Shown here in pieces: positions 8,867 to 19,100 of a stretch of DNA of 64,000 nucleotides. The number at the start of each line of letters is the position of its first letter. Position 1 is the stretch's first letter. The notes under the pieces were generated by a model that saw only the letters and a list, made by a program, of their open reading frames with translations, was not told where the DNA came from and ran no database searches. Source of the DNA: Nitrospira sp. (GTDB taxonomy: Bacteria; Nitrospirota; Nitrospiria; Nitrospirales; Nitrospiraceae); the NCBI GenBank assembly GCA_029194665.1, contig JARFXO010000002.1, forward strand, positions 124,001-188,000. Direction: 5' to 3'. Both the position numbers and the translations under genes were made by a program.

Positions 8867-9273
8867 TGCTCCACCATTTTTGCACAACATACATATTCGT
8901 GGCTAATAGTCAGACGGTTGATTTCTCGTCTTTGACGGCTCGCCTCTGGGTCTCTTAGCATCCCTTCGCGCCACCTCCGAGCCAGCGAAATTGGCCCAAG
9001 CCATTTCTTGGCCGGACATCCTGTTCGGTGAGAAGTTCTCGCGGGCAACCCTTTCCTTTAATGACGCACTAGCCCGTCTCCTTTGATTGTGATTTCCGAG
9101 GGGATTGTATTTGCCGTGCGGCCTGCATCGCCGCATGCCAGCAGAGCTGTCATTTGCGCTGCTGGTAGGGCCGCTGGCGGTTCCGTTGCCGCTGTGTTCT
9201 CCCGGTCGTTGAAATTGGCTTCCGCGTCCGGGTGAGAAGCCAATGTTCAACAACCCAGAAAGGAAAACACATC

Positions 9274-9500
9274 ATGGCAACTACACAAAAACCCCTCCAT
9301 CACATCCGTATCGGTAACGTCCGGCTTCCATCTGGAAGCAGACTAGCGAGAAAGGGTCGTTCCTTACGGTCACCTTCTCAAGGTCCTACAAGGACAAGTC
9401 CGATCAATGGAAGAACGGACATTCCTATCTTAGCCATGACCTGGAGGCGCTGATCGAATGCGCCCAGTTGGCCAGGAACTGGAGACGTCTGCAACGCTAA
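9274..9500 (+). pseudogene. frameshifted copy of the small element protein found intact at 25754-25996
   Basis: ATG at 9274 opens MATTQKPLHHIRIGNVR. A one-base loss near 9323 shifts the frame, and the +1 frame then reads ASIWKQTSEKGSFLTVTFSR, SYKDKSDQWKNGHSYLS and HDLEALIECAQLARNW to TAA at 9498-9500. This matches the intact product at 25754-25996 (ASIWKNE..., RSYKDRDGVWKNSESF) along its length. The family is a short, single-domain conserved hypothetical common on plasmids and integrated elements. As read here the gene is broken; a sequencing indel is the alternative. Confidence 0.75.
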
Positions 9501-9594
9501 TCAACCAGAGGGGGGCCTCACGGCCACCCTCTCACTCTAAAGGAATTTGACGTGAAACTCGTGCATGTTTTGCGAAGCAGCAGAAAAGTTTGAG

Positions 9595-10377
9595 CTAGTT
9601 TTTCAATGGGATTGTCTTGAGATTTCTTGAAAACTTTTCCAGAGTTGCGACCTGCACGTTGATGAGCAGAACAGACAGCCGATTCACGATCTCTTGCGTT
9701 TCTTCCTCCAAGAAAACACCGCTATGACGTGAGTGGTAATCGTCAGCATACTTCTTCGCATACGTGAACACGGCATTCTCAGCGTCGTGAAATTCCTGAA
9801 TCTGTTCGTGATGAAACAGGTACTCCAAAGTTTTCTCTGTTGCGTCCGTCCACACTCCCAGTTCCCAGTCTGGTGTAGGGCCACTCGGATTGGCAATCAT
9901 GTTCTGAGACAGTCGTAAACCTTCGGCACGGAGTATCGCTAATCGGGCTCTTGCCGAAGAAGCTCGCTGTTTCTCCTTCAAAGTGCCCAAACTGTACCGC
10001 GCCGTCCGATATTGGGCTTCAAGCGATGCCAGAGCGGTAGATTTGGCGTTCAACCCCTTTTCCTGTTCCTCTACCAGTTTCGAAAGCTTATCGACTTGGT
10101 CGGCTAAAGTAGCTTTTTCCGTGTCAGAGGCGTGAAGCCTCTTCTCATAGTCACGGATCAGGAGGTATTGCTCCTGCCAGGCAACAAAACAGGCCGAAAC
10201 GACGCAGAGAATAAGGATCAACATGTAACTCAGGCGAGAAGCTTTGCGACGGAGCACCATCGTTTCAAACCACAGGAGCAGGCCTGCTAGGACACCGCCG
10301 CTGGCCAACAACCCCCAGGCATTCCAGAACGAACTGAAAAATAGTCCCACCGATGACCATTCGTGACCGATCGCCAT
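9595..10377 (-). CDS. membrane-anchored coiled-coil protein, unknown function
   Basis: 260 residues with two N-terminal membrane segments (about residues 22-38, LLASGGVLAGLLLWF, and 49-66, YMLILILCVVSACFVAW), followed by a long heptad-like coiled coil (about 75-155, ASDTEKATLADQVDKLSKLV and onward) and a C-terminal helical domain containing WELGVWTDATEKTLEYLFHH. No catalytic motif is seen. The topology places the coiled-coil part on one side of the inner membrane, probably the cytoplasm. It has no obvious operon partner; the divergent strand at 10.4-10.9 kb carries only scraps. The start is the ATG at 10377. Confidence 0.6.
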   Translation of the reverse strand: MAIGHEWSSVGLFFSSFWNAWGLLASGGVLAGLLLWFETMVLRRKASRLSYMLILILCVVSACFVAWQEQYLLIRDYEKRLHASDTEKATLADQVDKLSKLVEEQEKGLNAKSTALASLEAQYRTARYSLGTLKEKQRASSARARLAILRAEGLRLSQNMIANPSGPTPDWELGVWTDATEKTLEYLFHHEQIQEFHDAENAVFTYAKKYADDYHSRHSGVFLEEETQEIVNRLSVLLINVQVATLEKFSRNLKTIPLKN

Positions 10378-10588
10378 ATGTCACCACCTTCCATGAGAGG
10401 GTCCGGTCCAATTTACCGATCCTTCTATACCATGAGTATGTCCGCAACGGGTGGCTTCATCCCGTCCGTGAAATCACCAGGCGAGCGGTGCGGTCAATAT
10501 TGAGAGGCGGAAGGTTAGGCTCAGGCTATGGGCCTCTGTCCCAGCTTACGGGCCATGTCCCTGATATGTTCTTCCTTCCGGCGAACCG

Positions 10589-10621
10589 CAAGATGTGTGT
10601 TGTACTACAACACACATCTTG
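10589..10621. repeat. 33-bp near-perfect palindrome (16-bp arms, 1-nt centre)
   Basis: Left arm CAAGATGTGTGTTGTA, centre C, right arm TACAACACACATCTTG. It is too tight to be a hairpin terminator loop and has no T-tract. It reads more like a dimeric regulator's operator or a recombination site. It sits in a stretch (10380-10900) that contains only degenerate coding scraps, including a minus-strand tail EEHIRDMARKLGQRP. Confidence 0.7.
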
Positions 10622-10908
10622 GCAAGGGGCGTGTGCTGCCCCTCTAGACCACCCCATGACCAACCCTGCGGATGGGATACGCCCAACCTCATCGTGCTTA
10701 GATTGCGACCGGGCTTTCACGCTGCCCCCCGGCCTCTACAAGCTGGGGTTTTTCCGTACATTCATGGTGAGCCCGTACGCGCCGGATAGCTCTGTTGTTC
10801 TATGTTTACGTAATAACCTAGAAGTCGTAATGCGTCAAAACCTAGAGAAACACCAGACCTATGGCCACACCAACCCACAAAACTCGCCGCCTCGCGGCGT
10901 GCTTATAT

Positions 10909-10982
10909 TTCGGTCAGAGGGTAATGCACCGTGGACGATCCAGGCCATGATGACAGCCTTGCAGGGTGGAATTGCTTTATAA
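10909..10982 (+). pseudogene. 3' remnant of a DUF72 gene
   Basis: The frame ends RSEGNAPWTIQAMMTALQGG, which matches the C-terminus of the DUF72 protein at 3921-4814 (RSEGNAPLTIQALMTVL), and the DNA is similar base for base over ~60 bp (GGTAATGC.CCGT.GACGAT). Nothing upstream resembles the rest of DUF72. The copy lies 6.1 kb from the complete gene, in the same orientation. Confidence 0.7.
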
Positions 10983-11387
10983 GACCGGGGAGAATTTCCC
11001 CACTTCGACAACCCATTGTCCGTTTAACTTATGCACTTCGCAGGGAATGACGCCGAGCAAATCGTCATCTGGAGATTCTTTCGAAACCCCAGCGTAAGGA
11101 GAAACCATAGGCAATTGTTTTCATTGCCTGAAAATTATTCACTGAGCGCGCCTGGAATTTGTTCTCTTAGCCCGCACACGGAAGTGCTGATGAACAACAC
11201 AGGATCGGAAAATTGCGGAAAGTTCACCGCAACTGTCTCGTTCTCAACTCCACTTACTACGCCCTTGATACTGACCATGTTTCACTCGGCTTATTGGGAT
11301 TGGAGATGCGGATCACTATTCGTGACTACCAGTCTCGCCGGGTAATTTCAATTCTTGTTTAGGTTTGTGATGGTAGTCTTAGCCCTC

Positions 11388-11735
11388 TTAGCTGGGCTGT
11401 GTCAGAATATCCGCGATTTGAATGATTGCATCTCTTTCTTGTTCGAATTCTTCGTTCATAAATCCGTCGGCGAAATCCATGACATCGCGCAGAACTTTGT
11501 AATTCGCATCACTAATATCGAGAACAATATGGCCGTCGTTACGTACGGCACTGGAGAAGGCGGCGCTCAATGTCGTCAACTGGATTTTTTCGATGCTCTC
11601 GAGCGTCCAGAAATCGAGCCTGTCAAAATCCAGGGCAATACGGTCGGTCACCTTTTGGATGATCTGGAACTCGGCCTCGCTCATTTCGAGCTGCCGTGTA
11701 TGATCGCTGGGTTTTGTCAGTTTCATCGGTTGCAT
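11388..11735 (-). CDS. small paralogous protein B (115 aa, unknown family)
   Basis: Close paralogue of the product at 8519-8866: MQPMKLTKPSDHTRQLEMSE, the block DRLDFWTLESIEKIQLTTLS, and MDFADGFMNEEFEQERDAII near the end. It is full length with a normal ATG start. It lies 12 bp downstream of the third family member, so the two are likely one transcript. Function unknown. Conserved aromatic and acidic positions (W in DFW, F in FADGF, the EEFE tail) suggest a compact helical fold that binds a basic partner; that is inference only. Confidence 0.65.
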   Translation of the reverse strand: MQPMKLTKPSDHTRQLEMSEAEFQIIQKVTDRIALDFDRLDFWTLESIEKIQLTTLSAAFSSAVRNDGHIVLDISDANYKVLRDVMDFADGFMNEEFEQERDAIIQIADILTQPS

Positions 11736-11747
11736 TGTCCCGTTTAT

Positions 11748-12089
11748 CTAGTCTCGCGCAGGCAGCAATACGTTCGTGATCTCGATGATTGAGCCGTGAT
11801 CCGATTCAAATTCTTCGTTGAGAAACCCATCAGCAAAATCCATCACATCGAAGAGCACTTCAAAATTCACGGTATCGATCTCCAGCGTGACGCCGTTCGG
11901 CACGGGAGCTACAGCGGAAAGCAACGAGGAAAGACCGTCGACCTTCGCCTTGCTGGTGTTCTTTACTGTCCAGAAGTCGAGGTCGCTGAATTCCTGGCTT
12001 ATATACGATGCGACATTCCGGATGATGCGAAGCTCGTCTTCGGTCATCGACAATTGCTTGTAGCCCTGCCGGACGATTGATACTTGCAA
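11748..12089 (-). CDS. small paralogous protein C (113 aa, unknown family)
   Basis: More diverged member of the same family: YKQLSMTEDELRIIRNVASY, SDLDFWTVKNTSKAKVDGLS, VMDFADGFLNEEFESDHGSI, ending EITNVLLPARD. The shared positions (DLDFW.., FADGF.NEEFE.D...I.I..)  make the relationship clear. It is the first gene of a two-gene run with the paralogue downstream. Its 3' end is duplicated at 5266-5330. Confidence 0.65.
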   Translation of the reverse strand: MQVSIVRQGYKQLSMTEDELRIIRNVASYISQEFSDLDFWTVKNTSKAKVDGLSSLLSAVAPVPNGVTLEIDTVNFEVLFDVMDFADGFLNEEFESDHGSIIEITNVLLPARD

Positions 12090-12199
12090 CGGTCTCCTCT
12101 ATTTCGCTGACACGATCAGGCGATTGCAGTGCTCTCCTGTTCGTTGAAGAACACGTCACAGCCGTGGCCGTGTAGGAATCCTCAGCCAGACCAGCATAG

Positions 12200-12345
12200 C
12201 AAATTCATCACATCGTCCGAAAGGTCCGCAGCATGCGAGCGCCCCGGCGTTCCGCCTGGCCGGGCTCGAACGCGCCAGCGTGGATGGCGATATCAAGCCG
12301 TTTGCAAAGTTTCTTGCCGGGCTGGTGAGAGCGGGCAGGCTCTGA
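12200..12345 (+). pseudogene. possible Fic-family C-terminal remnant
   Basis: The + frame ends RLAGLERASVDGDIKPFAKF followed by LAGLVRAGRL and TGA at 12343. This is the kind of sequence at the C-terminus of some Fic proteins. No HPFxxGNGR motif and no start are present, so at best it is a scrap. The upstream half of the segment is duplicated at 5332-5440. Confidence 0.35.
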
Positions 12346-13031
12346 GCCTCCTTCATCGGCGAGCGAATTTCGTTGCAGTCCAGCCAAAAACAAACATCAA
12401 GAATTGCGCGATGGTGGGTCTAATCAGCCCGGATTCCTCAGTAGATAATGCAGGCCCAAAACCATTTCCTGAAACACCTTGATTGCCAAGGCCTTAAGCT
12501 GCCAAGTTTGAACTGCGCCGCAGTTGAACTCGGTGAAAATCGGTCTCGGTGGTGATGCAAGAATTCATTCGGATTGCTCGAAGTATTTGAACGTACCTTG
12601 GATTTCAACTGCGGAATCCGGGATCAGTCCGGCAGGTGAGGACCCCATGGCCGGACTGGGGTAGGGTGTTCACTCTTGCACGACGACTAAGGCAATCTTT
12701 CTGTACACTCCATCATTGATGATGAATGCCAAGAGCAGTTAGATGCGATTTGGCAGCCAGGAGAAACGCTTCTCGATGCGATTGGTCTTCGGTACGAAAC
12801 TCATATGTTTGAATATGCCCGGCAAGCTGTTCAAGATCGTCGAAGACATTGACAACACACGCATAACGCCACGCTGCAAACCCTCCGCCACAAGGTCTTG
12901 GTCATGCCTGAATAGTTGCCGCGCGCCGAAAATCTCCCAGCTTGGCCTTGCCCCCAAGTGCCCCCGAGAAGCGGCCTGGCGATAGGCATTGCAGAAGATT
13001 GAGAGACTGAAGCTATGAGCCATCACGGATC
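12346..13031. other. ~690 bp without a confident gene
   Basis: The longest minus-strand frame (12739-13026) looks non-coding. A different minus frame, about 12880 to 12713, reads VNVFDDLEQLAGHIQTYEF and then RTEDQSHREAFLLAAKSHL before a stop, which has the character of a real C-terminus. I take this as a decayed gene end of unknown family. Confidence 0.4.
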
Positions 13032-15905
13032 CTACTGGGAACAGATTAAAGAGAGGAGATTAAGATTGAAGAATGACAGAGGGATCGGGTAAAAACGGGT
13101 CGGCGCTTCGCTCGCATCGGAGTGGGTCCCTAAACTGCCCAAGAGGAGGAAAGTGCACATGACGAATATAGCTTCAGTTAGTATCGTTCTTGCTGCCGCT
13201 TGGCTCGTTGGTTTCAGTGATGGGAACGACCTAGTGGGCAGTTGGAGGGCCACTTCCATAGACATGTCGTTTGCGGAAGGGCGAATTCCACCGGAGAGAA
13301 TGAATACCATAAGACAAGATGTTTTGAAGAATGCCGCTGGAAAGGTTTGCAACGACCAGGCATTCTGGTTGAACAGTGCGACTTGCCATTCGATGAGCAA
13401 TGGCTGGCCTTTACGGTTCGGGATAAGCCCCATAAGAATGAAGGCCTGCTCCCCATCTGCAAGTTGTGGACAGTGAATCACAGGAACGCGATGTCGTCCG
13501 AACGCCGTCAGGACCCGGTCTGACAGCCAGCCCATAATAGGATGTTGCGGCCAGAGATAGTGCAACGTGGGCCAGCTGTCCTCTTCTTGTTTGGCCTGGC
13601 GGGCCGTTTCAATTGCTTGCGCCACCTGGTCTTTGCGCGCGCATAACGCATACCGATGATCGCTGTCGCGTACTTCTAATGGGAGGGTGACACGCAATCG
13701 TTCCTGCAAGTCCAGTGGAGCAGTCAGCGTAATGGTTTGGCTCTGATCATCAGCGCCAAACTGCGCAATGGGATCGTGATTTGATAGCTGCTGTAGTGCA
13801 GTCTTGGCAAAGGCGTAGTCGCCACTCAGTTGGGCATTGCCAAACAATGACAGACCATCGCGGATAGAGTCGGTACTGGACGAGCGCAGGTTTGCCGCAC
13901 CTCCTGATGATTCGGCCTGACTGAACAACTTCAGTAGCCAGTCGCCATCGTCTTCTCCCATGCTCTGTGAAGCTGCCTGGTTCCCATCAATCTTTGCCTC
14001 AAATTGCTCGGGGCTTGTCCCGGCCGCCATGACTTCGGCGACCTTGGCCGCTTCTTTTTCAGGATCAAACACGTGCAGAAAAGAGGCTGGGTCCCCTAGA
14101 TTCTTGTTTGCTTGCTCATCCTTCTTCTGCAGGATTTCCAGTATGCGGAGATCGCCTTTGATGCGCTCAACATCCGTCTCCGTAAACACATAGACGATGC
14201 GTGGCTGTTGTTTTTGGCCGTAGCGATCCACGCGGCCATTCCGCTGCTGAAAGACCATCAGCGACCAGGGCAGATCAAAGTGGACCAGCCTATGGCAAAA
14301 GTAATGCAGATTCAGTCCCTCTGAAGCCACATCCGAGCAGAGCAACACACGGATCGGGTCAGCATGCCGACCGAAACGCTCGACCAACTCCTGCTGCTCA
14401 GTATCCGACATCTCTCCCCATAAGAGGTCTACCTGATTCGCCTTCAAGCCAACTGCTTTGGGAAGTTCTTCCTGGAGCCACCGGATCGTTTGAATCCGCT
14501 CGGAGAATATAACCAAGCGATCATTTGGGTCAGTCGGCTTCCAGTTAAACTGCGGACTCTTCAGATGCTGGACCAAACGCTGGAATTTGCAAAAGCTGGC
14601 TGCGTCTATCTTGCGCAAAGTCGCTGCAAACTCTTGGAGGGCGGCAATTTCGACCTGCTCGTCGGCGCTAACAGAAGGCTTGCTTTGTAGCGATCTCATT
14701 CGATTTTCCGTGGATTCCAAAGCAGCAACAGGACTAGAGAAAATGGCCTTTTGCATCCCCACGCGTTGTAGTTCCTGCTGTCTTCCCGCTTTGCGTTGGC
14801 CTCCCTGCGTGAATGGAATCCGCAGCAGGGCTTCGTAGGCAGCCTCTTCCTGGGGACTGGCCGTTTGCCTGAGCTGCTCAGTGACGCGCTCTTGGAAGTC
14901 CTCCTTGACCTGATCCCGTATGTCTTTTTTGAATCGCCTGATGACGAGGCCTTTGTCGCGAAAATCGGCAGGGGTATAGTCGTCTGGATCACTGATGGCA
15001 GTCGGGTCCAGCAGGGTCATGAGAGACGCGAAGCTGCGTGCTGAGCCGTCATGCGGCGTGGCCGACAACAGAATCATGGTGTCCGAGCGCCCTGCGAGCA
15101 ACCGTGCCAGACGCGCCCGTCTGGCTAAGCCCTCCTCGCTTGCCCGGGCTGCCACGTTCTGGCATTCGTCGATGATGATGATGTCCCACCAGGCATTTTC
15201 CAGATAGTTGCGGTACTCGAGATTGTTCTTGAGTGTATCGATGGAGATAATGGTGCGGTCGTAATAGTTGAACGGGTTGTGGTTACTCGGAATGTTGTTG
15301 CGAACCCGTTGCAAGCCTACCGAATCCAGCCGTACCAACGGAATTGAAAAGCGACACCAGAACTCCTTTTGGAACTGGGTCAACATGCTCTTCAGTGCGA
15401 CCACCAGAATGCGCTGGCCCCGCCCACGCTGAATCAACTCCGTGGTCAGAATGCCGGCTTCGAGCGTCTTCCCTAAGCCCGTTGCATCGGCAATCAAGAT
15501 GCGCTGCCGTGGCTGTCTGAGCGCTTGCAGAGCTGGATCAAGCTGGTACGGTACCAAATCCATGACCCCTCGGTGCCCCAGATGGATCATCTGATCGTTG
15601 GGGGTACTGCGCCGCAGTTGGGCCTCAAGGTACAAGAATGTGCTATTGAAATGGGAACTCGTATCAGGGACGAGTTCTGTCTTGGCGGGATCGAGAACGG
15701 TAATCTCCCCTTCAAGCTCCGTCAGAAAAAGCGCTGTTCTGCCTCTCACCAGGTGGGATACTCCGTCGCAGGTGAGTAAATAACCGCCGTCTGTCGACGG
15801 ATCGACTCGCCGGACAAGCCATTCTTCGTCTCGGATAACGACCCGAGAGCCGGGGGCGTAAGAAAGAATGGAAGAATTCATGTTCATGGATAAAGGGCTT
15901 TCCAT
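13032..15905 (-). CDS. SNF2/RapA-like helicase (DrmD-like), C-terminus probably replaced
   Basis: About 957-residue Swi2/Snf2 superfamily-2 translocase. Motif I is LIADATGLGKTLEAG, motif II is an unusual DECQ (IIIIDECQNVA), motif III SATPHDGSARSF, and the second lobe carries LCSDVASEGLNL and QQRNGRVDRYGQ. This combination is found in RapA-like helicases and in DrmD of DISARM defence. The predicted Snf2 region ends near residue 620; the rest is a helical tail. The last ~40 residues (TFLLLGSLGTHSDASE and on) do not look native, so the gene has probably lost its true 3' end at about 13.16 kb. I use the ATG at 15905; the frame is open to a TTG at 15926. It lies downstream of the AddAB-like pair, likely co-transcribed (180-bp gap). 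Confidence 0.8.
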   Translation of the reverse strand: MESPLSMNMNSSILSYAPGSRVVIRDEEWLVRRVDPSTDGGYLLTCDGVSHLVRGRTALFLTELEGEITVLDPAKTELVPDTSSHFNSTFLYLEAQLRRSTPNDQMIHLGHRGVMDLVPYQLDPALQALRQPRQRILIADATGLGKTLEAGILTTELIQRGRGQRILVVALKSMLTQFQKEFWCRFSIPLVRLDSVGLQRVRNNIPSNHNPFNYYDRTIISIDTLKNNLEYRNYLENAWWDIIIIDECQNVAARASEEGLARRARLARLLAGRSDTMILLSATPHDGSARSFASLMTLLDPTAISDPDDYTPADFRDKGLVIRRFKKDIRDQVKEDFQERVTEQLRQTASPQEEAAYEALLRIPFTQGGQRKAGRQQELQRVGMQKAIFSSPVAALESTENRMRSLQSKPSVSADEQVEIAALQEFAATLRKIDAASFCKFQRLVQHLKSPQFNWKPTDPNDRLVIFSERIQTIRWLQEELPKAVGLKANQVDLLWGEMSDTEQQELVERFGRHADPIRVLLCSDVASEGLNLHYFCHRLVHFDLPWSLMVFQQRNGRVDRYGQKQQPRIVYVFTETDVERIKGDLRILEILQKKDEQANKNLGDPASFLHVFDPEKEAAKVAEVMAAGTSPEQFEAKIDGNQAASQSMGEDDGDWLLKLFSQAESSGGAANLRSSSTDSIRDGLSLFGNAQLSGDYAFAKTALQQLSNHDPIAQFGADDQSQTITLTAPLDLQERLRVTLPLEVRDSDHRYALCARKDQVAQAIETARQAKQEEDSWPTLHYLWPQHPIMGWLSDRVLTAFGRHRVPVIHCPQLADGEQAFILMGLIPNRKGQPLLIEWQVALFNQNAWSLQTFPAAFFKTSCLMVFILSGGIRPSANDMSMEVALQLPTRSFPSLKPTSQAAARTILTEAIFVMCTFLLLGSLGTHSDASEAPTRFYPIPLSFFNLNLLSLICSQ

Positions 15906-16105
15906 GATCCATCGGTTACGATCCAAAGGAGATAAGAACCGTTGGGAAGAATAGCTGCATTCATCTCAAAAATCAGCCCACTCCTTTGAGAAGGAATCTG
16001 ACTGAGACACACAATACATTGCATCTATTTGTCTCGGATGCCGCGTCAACTACCACCTAGAATATTCCCCTCACGACAATTCTTCCTTGCTCCGGCATCT
16101 TCATA

Positions 16106-19100
16106 TCACTCACCTATCGCTATCCGAACTGCTCCAGCCGCGACTGGCAGCACAAGCCAGCTTTCTCTAACCGAGCGGCCGGTGACCCGAACCAGCGCCT
16201 CGGTATAGCAGGATAATTGTCCACTGTGTTCGGAAGCCACATCGTTCCACTTGTCTCTGGATGCTGGATTGGCCTTATGGTCAAGGACTACCCACCCCTC
16301 CGGCACTTCAAGCAGGAGATCGATCCGCCCCTGCAAGATTTGGCCGTTGAAAAGAACAGACTCGATCGTGATCTCCGCATGACGGCGACAATCAGGCCAC
16401 CGAGCAGCAACCCAGGTTTCTATCGCCTTGATCTGACGGCCGAGTTCGGTCGGATCGATCGCACTGGCCAAGCCAAAACCGTCGAGGATACGTGTGACCC
16501 GAGTCTCATCGAGCGTTGTTTGGGGATCGGTGAATGCTGTCGCCATGCAGGCATGCACGGCGTTGCCCAATGCTGTCATGTCGATCTCCGCCTTCAGCTT
16601 GATTCGCTCTCCCAGTGATAGGGTTTCCATAACCTTGCAGGGTTGGCTCACGGAAGCCGACGCGAGGAAGACTGCCGGCAAGCGTTCCGTGCGCGAATCG
16701 GGAACGGGAAACCACCGAAGGGCTGTATCGGGTTCCATCGTGGCTGCCATTGCGCTGGGAGCCTGAAGACTCCGGAATTGAAATGGAATCTTGGAGTCAT
16801 CCGGCAGCACGATCGAATCAGTCGCAGCGTCTGGCGCCAGCCATGGGGCATTCAGGGAACCCAGCCATTCACACGAGCCTCTTTTCGCGGGCAATCCAAA
16901 GACGAGACAGTCACGCGCTCGCGTCATGCTCACGTAGAGGAGACGCTTGGCCTCATCAATCGCTTCTGCACGCAAGCGCACCCCCTCGGGTGATTGGGCA
17001 ATCCTATCGGCAATGTCGACTTTCTGCTGGGCACCAAAGGGCCAAGGCCAATAGCGGATCCACCGGTCCTTGAGCGGGGCGGCAACGTCGAGATCTACAT
17101 CGGACCTGGCGCTGACGGACCAGAGCCGGTCCTGGATGTCCTTCTCTAAATCGAGGAGAATGACGATCGGCCATTCCAGCCCTTTGGCCGCGTGATGCGT
17201 CATGACTTTCACTGCATCAACAGGCGGCTCGGCAAGGATGTCGAGCTTCCCTCGCGCTTGTTCACCGAACCAGAGGATCAGGCCGGACAAGGCCGCCGGT
17301 TCACGTCGCGCCAGACAGGTCTCTTCATAGGATCGCGCCAGATTGCGCAACGCATCCAGGTTGGCCAGACGCACTCTCGCCACGAGTTCGTCCCGCCGCC
17401 AGCGGAGGACCCTGCCTGCGAGATCGCATTGCGTGATGATCAGTTCCATCGCTGCATACGGAGACAGCAAGGATGCCTGCGCACGCAACTCTGCAATTCT
17501 CGTCAGCAGCGGATGACCGCCCTTGCCCTCATCCCGCCAACGTGCCTTGTCCCCATCCTTTTCCAGATACTGCAACCGATCGGACAACCAGGCCTCCGGT
17601 TCCTCACAGTCTGCCAGCGATAGGATCTCGGCGCTTGCAAGGGTATCCCTCGGATCGTTCAGCCGTCTGAGACAGGCAAGCGCCAACACCGCCTCTGGGG
17701 TGGAGAGTAGTCCGGATTGTTGCGTCGCCCATGGCACGGAGGCGGCGCGAAGGGCTTCCGCCACCGTCTGCACTCGATCATTGGTCTTGCAGAGTACGGC
17801 AAAATCACCAAAATGAGCCGCGCGGGGACTGCCCGTTTTGGGATCGACGATGCAATATCCCGAGCCAACCAATGCCTTTATGCCTTCGGCGAGGGCTGCA
17901 GCTCTTTCCTCTGCGTTCTTGCCGTTCAGAGTCCAGCCGGCGAAGGGTGGGTCTTGGACTTTCTCATCCCGCACCGGTGTCAGTTCCACCTCATTGCGCG
18001 AGAATCCAGGGGAGAAGACCTCACCGAACGCGGCGTTGACCAATCGGACTAAAGAAGGCCGAGAGCGGCGGGATTGCCCGAGAATCTCTTTGGTGCCTCC
18101 GAGACTGGACAGTCTTCCAATGACGGCTTTCATGAGTTCGCCGTCACTGCCCCGGAATCCGTAGATCGCCTGTTTCACGTCTCCGACCCAGACCGTTTCT
18201 CTGGCAATGCGTGAGAGCCGCACGAAGATTTCGAGTTGAATAGGGCTCGTGTCTTGAAACTCGTCGACCAAAAGGAGTTCCAGCTCTTCCGACAAGACCT
18301 CACGGACGGAAGGGTTTTCCAACAAGCCAAGAAACAGATGCTCCTGGTCCACGAAGTCGAGGACACCCAGTTCCCGTTTTCTCTGCGCGTAGGCCTCCAG
18401 CGTCTTTGCACCCAACCTAAAGATGGCGGACAAATACTCCACGATATCTTCTCGAAGTTTCGGATGGGCGGCAAATCGGCCGGCGATGTCCGTCACCGGT
18501 TGGGCCTGTGTCTTGAGTCCCGACTCTGGTGCGGCCTTGGAGAGTTTGACCCAGTCGGCCCAGGTGGTGTTGCCGTTTTTCACGGCGCGCATCGTCTCGC
18601 GCGCCAGCGTCATATACTCGGCTGTATTCTTTTTTCCGGTTGCGCGTTGATCGAGTTCGGGAAGCACGCGCTCAATGGTTCGGACAAGCGCCGCATCAAG
18701 GTCTTCCACGCTCGGAGCGGGAAGGTGCGTGAGGAGATCCTTGGCATTGCGGGCGCCGAAGGTTGCACAACGGTCTGGTGCGATATCGTTTGCTCGGGCC
18801 TGGTCAATGAGCAACTTGAGTTTCTCATCCCAATCGTCGATGCCCAATCTCCGAGCGGGCGAGTTGATCCTCTGTAACGTCTCGGTGTCGGACACCGCAT
18901 CAAGCGCTTCCCGCACGAGCGCGCCAGCCTGTGCCTCCTCAAGCACCCGTTGCACCGGAGCTAATCCTGCCTCGAAGGCAAATCGCTCCAGCAGTCCCCC
19001 ACTCACACTATTGACCGTGCCGATGCGTGCCTGACCCATGGAATTGGCCAGGGTTACTTCACCATTCTCAAGAAGCGCGATCCGGACCCTCTCGCGCAGC

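Noticed and set aside
11031-11345. 104-codon + frame
   Set aside because: No family, no ribosome site; 10983-11387 taken as gene-free.
12739-13026. 95-codon minus frame
   Set aside because: Composition not protein-like; another frame there has the better remnant.
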